NCBI GenBank assembly: GCA_036272935.1 | Contig: DATAXP010000013.1 | Location: 1-35,333, forward strand | Direction of reading: 5' to 3' | Length of the DNA: 35,333 nucleotides | Source: DATAXP01 sp036272935 | GTDB lineage: Bacteria; Planctomycetota; Planctomycetia; Pirellulales; PNKZ01 | In this document: positions 23,785 to 30,455 of the stretch, in pieces | Position numbering within the stretch: position 1 is the stretch's first letter | Layout of the letters: each line of letters starts with the position of its first letter | Made by a program: the position numbers and the translations under genes | Notes under the pieces: generated by a model | The model's input: the letters and a program-made list of their open reading frames with translations, nothing else | Told to the model about the DNA's origin: nothing | The model's database searches: none

Positions 23785-25809
23785 ATGGCCGACGCGGCCG
23801 CCGAGATCGCCGAGCTTCGCCGGCAAATCGAGCATCACAACCGCAAGTACTACGTCGACGCGGCCCCGGTGATTTCCGACCGCGAGTACGACCGGCTGCT
23901 CGAGCGCCTCAAGAAGCTCGAACAACAGCACCCGGAACTGGCTGCCGCCGTCAGCCCCACTGAGCAGATCGGCGACGAGCCGGTGCCGCATCTCACGCAG
24001 GTCGAGCATCGCGTGCCGATGCTATCGATCGAAAACACTTATAACGTCGACGAATTGCGCGCCTTCGGCGCCCGCGTGGCCAAGCAGTTGCCGGACGAGA
24101 AGGTGGAGTGGGTGGTCGAGCTGAAGATCGACGGCGTCGCGGTGGCCTTGGTTTATGAGCATGGCAAGCTGGTGCGCGGCGTCACGCGCGGCAACGGCCG
24201 CATCGGCGACGATATTACCCACAACGTGCGCACGATCGCCGAGGTTCCCCGTCAGCTTCGCGGCCGCGATGTGCCGCCCACCTTGGAAGTCCGTGGCGAA
24301 GTGTACATGACCAACAACGACCTGGCCCGGCTCAACGAGCAGCAGGCCGAGCGTGGTGAGCCGCTGTACGCCAATCCGCGCAATTGTGCCGCCGGCAGCA
24401 TCCGGCTGCTCGATCCGCGGCTCTGCGCCGAGCGGCGGCTGCGGATGTTCTGCCACGGCGTCGGCTACGTCGAGGGACTCGAAGCGAAAACGCACATGGA
24501 GTTCCTGGCGGCGGTCAAGCGCTTCGGGCTGACACCGACACCGATGGTCGAAGTGTTCGACTCGCTCGATCGTGCGATCGATCACTGCCAGGAGCGCATC
24601 GACCATCTGCACGAATTGGATTTCGAGATCGACGGCTTCGTGCTCAAGGTGAACGACTTCGCTCAGCGCGAGCGCTTGGGCGCCACGTCGAAGGCCCCGC
24701 GCTGGCTGGTCGCCTACAAATTCGAGAAATACGAAGCGACGACACGACTGAACGACATTCGCGTGCAGATCGGCAAGACCGGCGCGATCACCCCGGTGGC
24801 CGACCTGGAACCGGTCGAGCTGGCCGGCACGATCGTCAGCCGCGCCAGCCTGCACAACGCCGACGAGCTGGAGCGCAAGGACGTACACATCGGCGACACG
24901 GTGGTGGTCGAGAAGGCGGGGAAGATCATCCCGCACATCGTGCGCGTCGAAAAACATCTGCGCCCTGCCGATGCTCGCAAGTTTCACTTCCCCAAGAAAT
25001 GCCCGGAGTGCAAAACGCCGCTGGTCAAAGACGAAGGGGGCGTTTACATCCGCTGTCCCAATCCGCATTGCCCGGCCCAATGGCGCGAACGGCTCCAGTA
25101 CTTCGCCAGCCGCAACGCGATGGATATCGAGGGGCTGGGCGAAAAGCTCGTCGAGCAACTTGTGGCCGACGGATTGGTGAAGAGTTATGGCGACTTGTAT
25201 CGGCTCACGCTCGACCAACTAATGAACCTCGAGCGGATGGGCCGCAAATCGTCGGAGAATCTGCAGGCCGAGATCTCGGCCTGCAAGGGGCGCGGCCTGG
25301 CCCGCCTGCTCAATGCGCTGGCGATTCGCCACGTCGGCGCGCGTGGAGCGACGATTCTGGCCGAACATTTCGGCTCGATCGACGAGCTGGCCGCCGCCGA
25401 TGAGGAAGCACTTAGCGAAGTGCCTGAAATCGGACCAGTGATTGCCGAGAGTGTGCACGATTTTTTGCACGGCGACTTCGGCCGGACGGTGATCGACGAT
25501 CTACGTTCGTGCGGCGTCGACATGACATCGCCTCGCACCGTCCGGGCGGGGCCGAAGCCGCTAGCCGGAAAGACGCTGGTCGTCACCGGCACGCTCGAAA
25601 AATACAGCCGCGACGAAATCGAAGCGTTGATCGCCAAGCTGGGGGGCCGCGCTGCGTCGAGCGTCTCAAAGAAGACCGATTACCTGGTGGCGGGCAACGA
25701 GGCTGGCAGCAAGCTCGACAAGGCGCAGAAGCTTGGCGTGCGCGTGCTCAGCGAAGCGGAGTTCGACGCGCTGATCGCGGAGAACGAAACCACGAATGAA
25801 CACGAATGA
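23785..25809 (+). CDS. ligA: NAD+-dependent DNA ligase
   Basis: LigA seals nicks in replication and repair using NAD+. The 674-residue length is standard. Domains in order: Ia domain (YYVDAAPVISDREYDRLLERL), the adenylation domain with VELKIDG (K114 takes the AMP) and RGNGRIGDDITHN, the OB fold, a four-Cys zinc site (C406, C409, C424, C429), helix-hairpin-helix motifs (NALAIRHVGARGA, SEVPEIGPVIAES) and a C-terminal BRCT (LAGKTLVVTGTLEKYSRDEIEALI). The final residues ENETTNEHE and the TGA lie inside the first units of a 10-bp tandem array, so the end of the gene has been replaced by repeat sequence. All catalytic residues seem intact. Confidence 0.97.
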   Translation: MADAAAEIAELRRQIEHHNRKYYVDAAPVISDREYDRLLERLKKLEQQHPELAAAVSPTEQIGDEPVPHLTQVEHRVPMLSIENTYNVDELRAFGARVAKQLPDEKVEWVVELKIDGVAVALVYEHGKLVRGVTRGNGRIGDDITHNVRTIAEVPRQLRGRDVPPTLEVRGEVYMTNNDLARLNEQQAERGEPLYANPRNCAAGSIRLLDPRLCAERRLRMFCHGVGYVEGLEAKTHMEFLAAVKRFGLTPTPMVEVFDSLDRAIDHCQERIDHLHELDFEIDGFVLKVNDFAQRERLGATSKAPRWLVAYKFEKYEATTRLNDIRVQIGKTGAITPVADLEPVELAGTIVSRASLHNADELERKDVHIGDTVVVEKAGKIIPHIVRVEKHLRPADARKFHFPKKCPECKTPLVKDEGGVYIRCPNPHCPAQWRERLQYFASRNAMDIEGLGEKLVEQLVADGLVKSYGDLYRLTLDQLMNLERMGRKSSENLQAEISACKGRGLARLLNALAIRHVGARGATILAEHFGSIDELAAADEEALSEVPEIGPVIAESVHDFLHGDFGRTVIDDLRSCGVDMTSPRTVRAGPKPLAGKTLVVTGTLEKYSRDEIEALIAKLGGRAASSVSKKTDYLVAGNEAGSKLDKAQKLGVRVLSEAEFDALIAENETTNEHE

Positions 25810-25968
25810 ACACGAATGAACACGAATGAACACGAATGAACACGAATGAACACGGATGAACACGGATGAACACGGATGAACACGGATGAACACGGATGAA
25901 CACGGATGAACACGGATGAACACGGATGAACACGGATGAACACGGATGAACACGGATGAACACGGATG
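25791..25968. repeat. 10-bp tandem array, 17.8 units
   Basis: There are six units of CACGAATGAA (25791-25850), eleven of CACGGATGAA (25851-25960) and a partial CACGGATG (25961-25968). Units are identical within each block. Because 10 is not a multiple of 3, the plus strand has TGA stops in all three frames, while the minus strand is open in all three and would encode the decapeptide SVFIRVHPCS over and over. The array fills the whole gap between the convergent ligA and ferredoxin-MBL genes. No spacers are present, so it is not a CRISPR array. Confidence 0.98.
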
Positions 25969-25970
25969 GC

Positions 25971-26840
25971 TCAGCCGCGTTGACGCATTCGTCCGGCCAA
26001 TTCGTGCAGTTGCCGTTTCATTTCGTCGGCCGGCAACTGCACGCGCTGACCGTGGCCGGGAAGCACCCACTCGAAATCGAATTCGGCCAGCTTCTCAATC
26101 GACTCGATCTGTTGGGGCCACGAGTGCCAGCAATAATCGTACGAGGCGTACAGCCGCTGGCGATCGCGATCGAAATCGAGATGGTCGCCAGTGAACAGCC
26201 AGCGGTTCTCGACCAGCAGGCACGTGTGCCCTGCCGTGTGGCCGGGCGTGGGGATCGCGGCGAAGCCTGGGGCCAGCTCGATTGGCTCGGGCCCGTCGAA
26301 CACCGCTTCGGCATCGGGTTGCGATGCCAGCTCGGCGCGATGAATGAACCGATGGCTGCCGAAGTGCCGGGCGTAGCGTGCGGCATCGGCCACGTCGTCG
26401 CGATGCGTCAAAAAGATATTGGCGATGCCGCCGAGCGCTTCGAGCCGCCGCACAAGCCGCGGCAAATATTTCGGCGCGTCGATCAGCCAATTGCCCTGCG
26501 GATGTCTGACGAAGTAGGCGTTGCCGCCGTACGATTTCGGCGAGTTGAATCCGCAGTAGTACACGGAGCCGTCGATCGGCAGCGGAAAGTCGTCCATCAC
26601 CTGCTTGGGATCGTCAGGCCCCGTAGTGCCGATCGAGCCGGTGGGGCACGACACCAGCGCCCGCAGCGAGTCGCGACGGTCGCGCTCGGTCTGCGGCTGC
26701 GTATGGACAAAAGCCGATTCGGTTGCTTCGCCAAAGATTCTTGGGGCGATCTGCCGGCACGTGTCGCAGTCGATGCAGGTCGCATCGACGAAGAAATCGC
26801 CGGCGACATTCTCGGGAACACGTTTGGTGAAGTTGGCCAT
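25971..26840 (-). CDS. ferredoxin-like 4Fe-4S domain fused to metallo-beta-lactamase fold hydrolase
   Basis: This is a 289-residue protein. Residues 1-75 carry a ferredoxin-type cluster site: CIDCDTC (C22, C25, C28) and a later SCPTG (C65). Residues 100-289 are a metallo-beta-lactamase fold with YCGFNSPKSYGGNAYFV, FLTHRDDVAD, IPTPGHTAGHTCLLV, LFTGDH and VLPGHGQRV. The usual HxHxDH motif is reduced to HRDDVAD, so the first metal site is altered; the other ligand motifs remain. Such fusions occur in plants and several bacteria, and the substrate is unknown. The ATG at 26840 starts MANFTKRVPENV; an upstream in-frame start would add 10 residues. Its stop lies two bases past the tandem array. Confidence 0.87.
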   Translation of the reverse strand: MANFTKRVPENVAGDFFVDATCIDCDTCRQIAPRIFGEATESAFVHTQPQTERDRRDSLRALVSCPTGSIGTTGPDDPKQVMDDFPLPIDGSVYYCGFNSPKSYGGNAYFVRHPQGNWLIDAPKYLPRLVRRLEALGGIANIFLTHRDDVADAARYARHFGSHRFIHRAELASQPDAEAVFDGPEPIELAPGFAAIPTPGHTAGHTCLLVENRWLFTGDHLDFDRDRQRLYASYDYCWHSWPQQIESIEKLAEFDFEWVLPGHGQRVQLPADEMKRQLHELAGRMRQRG

Positions 26841-26968
26841 CGCTTGCCACCGGAGCCTGAGCCAAGCCACGCAGTATTCATTGTACGGGCGCCGGCAACC
26901 GCCAACGGCCCGCCGACAAGCCCCTTGACGACCCGCGCGGCGTGCGTCAAGTTTTACTAGTTCGGTGC

Positions 26969-27042
26969 GGGCGATTAGCTCAGTTGGTTAGAGCACCAGC
27001 TCGACAAGCTGGGGGTCATAGGTTCGAGTCCTATATCGCCCA
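26969..27042 (+). tRNA. tRNA-Val (anticodon GAC)
   Basis: A 74-base cloverleaf can be folded. The acceptor GGGCGAT (26969-26975) pairs with ATCGCCC (27035-27041), with discriminator A at 27042. The D-arm holds AGCTCAGTTGGTTAGAGC. The anticodon stem CCAGC/GCTGG encloses loop TCGACAA with GAC at 27003-27005. The T-arm has GGTTCGAGTCC. GAC reads valine codons GUC and GUU. No CCA is encoded. It stands alone in the window, with no obvious terminator after it. Confidence 0.96.
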
Positions 27043-27473
27043 CTGGTTGTAATTTCCGCCGATTCCTAGACTTGCGATTTACCTGCCGACGGTCGGCATC
27101 GCGGCTCGCTGGCAAGCGTAAAGCGGTACCGTTTACGACGCGCTTTGGCCGGCGCAGCGCACACCGCGCTCAATCGCACCCTGGCACGCTGCCTCTACAC
27201 CGCGCCCATAGCCAAGCGGTGACCCTTGGTGGCCGGAGTCACTACGTTAATGTGGTGGGTATTCTAACGCAGCGCGAATCGCCCCCAGATTGCGGTCGTG
27301 CGAGACGGCGTGGTGCGACTCCTTTTTACCGTGCTAGATTGCGCCACCCCACCCCGACGCGAGCCGTTCGCCCCAGCGCCAAGCATGCCCCTTCAAAGAC
27401 GTAACCTACACTTGAGTGCCCTGATCCATCCGACCGACACGACAAGTTTCTTACGACTCTGCTCGTACAATCC
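27043..27473. other. 431-base stretch without a recognisable gene
   Basis: Between the tRNA and the HD-GYP gene I see no credible coding frame or strong hairpin. Frames that are open here give Arg/Ser/Pro-rich translations typical of non-coding GC-rich DNA. A TACAAT at 27466-27471 could be a -10 box, but it sits only two bases before the chosen GTG. The region may hold the promoter for the HD-GYP pair. Confidence 0.5.
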
Positions 27474-28616
27474 GTGGCGACGTTCTCCAAGAAGCCGCTG
27501 TTTTGCCTGCTGACTGCGCAAGCGATCTGCTTGGCGCTGGGCCTTTGGATTCAAGACCGTTTGGTCGAGTTTTCTGTTCGTCAGCAGGAAGCGGCTCGCG
27601 CTACTGGGGCGCCGCCCGGTTCGTCGCTGGAACCGATCCGGGTCGAGCCTGCTTCTCGTCCTGGCGCAGCGGCGCCTGCCGATCACGCGTTTTTGGACGC
27701 GCTGCCTGGCGCGCAACTCGTAGCGTTCTTCTGGATCGCCGGTATGCAATCGGGCGCAGCCTACCTAGTTCTATCGCGCACTCATTCCGAGCATTCGCAA
27801 CGACAGGCGCAGGCAGCCACCAACTCAATGCTGCGCGAAAAGGATTTGGCACGAACCCAGAATGCGGTGATCTTTGGCTTGGCCAAGCTGGCCGAGTCGC
27901 GAGATCCGGCAACGGGCCGGCACTTGGAGCGCATCGCCCATTTTTCGACTCGATTTGCCACGGCCTTGCGACGATTGCCAAAGTATCGCGAGGAAGTGAC
28001 ACCGGCATTCGTGCGCTTGATCGGCATCAGTTCCGCCTTGCACGACATCGGCAAGGTGGGCGTGGAAGACCATGTGTTGCTGAAGCCGGGGAGTCTGAAC
28101 GCCCGCGAGCGCCTCGACATGCAGTTGCACGCTGCCCTGGGAGGCGAGTGCATCCGAGAAATCGAATTGCAGTTGGGCAGTTCGAACTTCTTGGAGATGG
28201 CGAGAGAAATCGCCTTTTGCCACCACGAGCACTGGAATGGCCGAGGCTACCCGGCAGGTCTGGCCGGCGAGGCGGTCCCGCTGGCGGCACGGATCGTCGC
28301 CATTGCCGACGTCTACGACGCGCTGTCGGTGCGCCGGGTCTACAAACAGCCGCTGCCTCACGAGCGCTGCGTCGAGATCATCCGCTCCGAGGCGGGAAAG
28401 CAATTCGATCCGGATTTGGTCCAGGTGTTCTTGTCGATTGAGGGCGAGTTTCGTGATATCGCTCGACAATTTGCCAACCCCATGGACCAGCCTGCCGAAC
28501 CCGACGTCGAATCGTCGGAAGGCAAAAAAGCCCCCGACAGTTGCTGCCTCGTGGGCGCCGCTGCCGCCACTCCTTCCGCCTGGCCTGAGCCCGCTCAGTC
28601 CATCACCAGCCGTTAG
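27474..28616 (+). CDS. membrane HD-GYP domain protein (putative c-di-GMP phosphodiesterase)
   Basis: This 380-residue protein has two predicted membrane helices (about residues 9-26 and 80-98) bracketing a Pro/Ala-rich extracytoplasmic loop. A short coiled linker leads to a cytoplasmic HD-GYP domain. The catalytic residues are intact: SRDPATGRHLERIA, LHDIGKVGV (H190, D191), FCHHEHWNGRGYPAGL (H250, H251, G258-Y259-P260) and ADVYDALSVRR. HD-GYP enzymes hydrolyse c-di-GMP to pGpG or GMP. The C-terminal 45 residues are low-complexity. The start is GTG at 27474, the only start that keeps the whole first helix. A degenerate HD-domain membrane protein follows 66 bases later, which suggests the two work together. 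Confidence 0.88.
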   Translation: MATFSKKPLFCLLTAQAICLALGLWIQDRLVEFSVRQQEAARATGAPPGSSLEPIRVEPASRPGAAAPADHAFLDALPGAQLVAFFWIAGMQSGAAYLVLSRTHSEHSQRQAQAATNSMLREKDLARTQNAVIFGLAKLAESRDPATGRHLERIAHFSTRFATALRRLPKYREEVTPAFVRLIGISSALHDIGKVGVEDHVLLKPGSLNARERLDMQLHAALGGECIREIELQLGSSNFLEMAREIAFCHHEHWNGRGYPAGLAGEAVPLAARIVAIADVYDALSVRRVYKQPLPHERCVEIIRSEAGKQFDPDLVQVFLSIEGEFRDIARQFANPMDQPAEPDVESSEGKKAPDSCCLVGAAAATPSAWPEPAQSITSR

Positions 28617-28682
28617 CCTGCCTTGGACGGTGGACTACCAACGAATCGTTTTTCCTTTCTCATGAGGTCGCCTGGAATTCCG

Positions 28683-29675
28683 ATGGCCACGAAACAAAAC
28701 GAACACGATCGGAAGTTGGAAGTCGCCTTGATTCTGGTCAGTGTTGGCCTGACTTGCCTGTTGTACCGGACGAACGGCTACAAACTGGTGGTCCTCAACC
28801 TGTTCTACTTGCCGGTCACCCTGGCCGCCTTCTTCATGGGCCGCTATCGGGCCGGGGTGTTGGCGTTATTCTGCGTGGTGATGGCTTCGCTGGCCGCGGT
28901 GATGGGAATCGACGAATTTGCGGAGGTTACTCCTCCGCTGGTGATCGGCCTGGCGGTGATGGTGTGGGGAGCGGTGCTCGGCCTGACGGCAATGTTGGTG
29001 GGCACGCTCAGCGACGAGCGGGCCAAGCAATGGCAAGAGCTGCACGAAGCGTACTTGGGAATCGTCGAAGTGCTGTCGCGCTACCTCAACAGCGCCGATC
29101 CGAATCGAAACGACCGATCGAGCCGTGTTGCCGAACTCAGCGAGCGAGTAGCCCGGCATATGCGATTGCCGGAAAAACAAATCGACGACATCCGCGTTGC
29201 GGCGTTGCTCCAAGACCTGGAAAACGTGGAGATCACTGCCAAAGTGATTCGCAAGGCGGTAGGTAATCTGGAACTCAGCTCGGGCCATGCTTCGCGACAG
29301 CACACGTTCCACGGCAGCGATATGGTGCAGTCGTTGGCCGCCGTGCTGAGTGGGGCGCTGCCGCTGATCTGTTGCAGCGAGGAGTCGTTGGACATCGCGA
29401 CGCCCACGAAGTCTTCGCGAGTTTCCGTCGACGCAGCCTTGGCGGCACAGATCATTCGCGCGGTTCGGGCCTACGAAGTGCTGGCTGACAGGCGCTTGAC
29501 GCTGACGCCGGCCACTCCCGAGGAACTTGTCGAGGAGCTACGCTCCGACGACGGCATCGTCTGCCATCCCAGCGTGCTGGACGCGCTCGAACGAGTTGTC
29601 GCTGCGTCAGGTTTCACCGCCCCGCCTGCCTCCGCTGCCGATTTCGACGCCAGAGTGTGCGAGAGCATCGGCTAG
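28683..29675 (+). CDS. membrane protein with degenerate HD(-GYP) domain
   Basis: This 330-residue protein has an N-terminal block of four predicted helices (residues about 13-110: LEVALILVSVGLTCLLY onward, resembling a MASE-like sensor). A helical linker follows, then a region that aligns by pattern to HD-GYP. That region reads RSSRVAELSERVARHMRLPE, then AALLQDLENVEI where active enzymes have AALLHDIGK..I. The metal His is Gln (Q177), the first His of the HxxRV box is Arg, and no GYP motif is present. Catalytic activity is therefore unlikely, and a regulatory or partner role with the intact upstream HD-GYP protein is inferred. The ATG at 28683 is preferred; ATG at 28662 is possible. Its stop overlaps the stop of a convergent gene. 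Confidence 0.75.
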   Translation: MATKQNEHDRKLEVALILVSVGLTCLLYRTNGYKLVVLNLFYLPVTLAAFFMGRYRAGVLALFCVVMASLAAVMGIDEFAEVTPPLVIGLAVMVWGAVLGLTAMLVGTLSDERAKQWQELHEAYLGIVEVLSRYLNSADPNRNDRSSRVAELSERVARHMRLPEKQIDDIRVAALLQDLENVEITAKVIRKAVGNLELSSGHASRQHTFHGSDMVQSLAAVLSGALPLICCSEESLDIATPTKSSRVSVDAALAAQIIRAVRAYEVLADRRLTLTPATPEELVEELRSDDGIVCHPSVLDALERVVAASGFTAPPASAADFDARVCESIG

Positions 29676-30455
29676 GAGGATTCCTGCTTCCGCCGCCAGC
29701 GATAGCCGGCCAAGGCCGAGGCCGCCAGGCCGGCCAGCGCCAAACTTGCCGGCTCGGGGACATTGGCGGGTGAGAAATGCAGAATCAACTGACTGAGATC
29801 GGCTGATTCGACGATCGAGAACGTGCCGCCGTTCAGCGGATTGCCAGGGCTGAATGCGCTGGTGTCGATCACGAACGCCGCGCTGTTGGTGCCCGTGATT
29901 CCGCCGGCCGCGGTGACCAAGAGGAAGTCGTAAGAGCTGGAACTGGTGAAGTTCTGGACCGACGAGGTACTGGTGGGATACGCCACGTCGACATCGATCG
30001 TGCTGCCGGGAACGATCGTTAGACTTCCTGTCTCGCTCCCCATCGCTTGAATCAGCAGCGAGTCGTAGCCGATGCCAGCCTGGCCGGTGGCGTTGGCGAT
30101 CTGCTCGCTGTAGTTCATCGAGTTCCAGGTCACATCGCCGTTGACGCTCTGCATGCCTGGGCTGTTGCCGGGCGAGTAGGCGCTGCCGGCGCTCTGCGTG
30201 AGGTCGCCAAAGACCGTGCCGGTGCCAGCCAGTATGCCGCCGCTCTGGATAGTCATGCTGCCGTGGATCGCGCCGTTGTTCGTGATCTCGCCGGGGGCGA
30301 GTAGGTTGGCGGCGGTGAACGTGCCGCCGGTGGCGACGGTGAGCGAGGAGCCGCCGTAAGCTTCGGCCGAGCTATGCACGCTCATTGCGCCGGAAACTGT
30401 CGTGGCACCGGTGTTGTTGAACGAGCCGCTGATCGTGAACAAGCTGCTCGACCCG
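29672..30455 (-). pseudogene. 5'-truncated PEP-CTERM autotransporter-like surface protein
   Basis: The minus-strand frame encodes Gly/Ser/Thr-rich beta-helix-like sequence (NNTGATTVSGAMSV, TVATGGTFTAANLL, NSGGILAGTGTVFGDL type repeats) and a domain with DLSQLILHFS. It ends in a PEP-CTERM sorting signal: VPEPASLALAGLAASAL then AGYRWRRKQ, i.e. the Pro-Glu-Pro motif, a helix and basic residues. PEP-CTERM proteins are processed by exosortase in exopolysaccharide-producing bacteria. There is no signal peptide or proper start: the recognisable part stops near 30455, where sequence of an unrelated plus-strand gene begins. A TTG at 30442 exists but is not convincing. I infer a deletion or rearrangement removed the 5' part. 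Confidence 0.75.

Noticed and set aside
24022..25218. 398-codon minus-strand frame inside ligA
   Set aside because: It is antisense to ligA with all LigA motifs on the plus strand.
25791..25968. CRISPR array
   Set aside because: Units are contiguous and only 10 bases long, with no spacers, and no cas genes are present.
25666..26070. Minus-strand open frames made of repeated FIRVHPCSSV residues
   Set aside because: They are the translation of the 10-bp tandem array, open in every minus frame by arithmetic. No start, ribosome site or other protein character supports a gene.
26925..26958. Promoter for the tRNA from TTGACG and TTTACT
   Set aside because: The -35 is good but the spacing to the only AT-rich hexamer is about 22 bases.
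25956..26960. 334-codon plus-strand frame opposite the ferredoxin-MBL gene
   Set aside because: The minus strand carries Cys and His motifs in the right order; this frame is its shadow.
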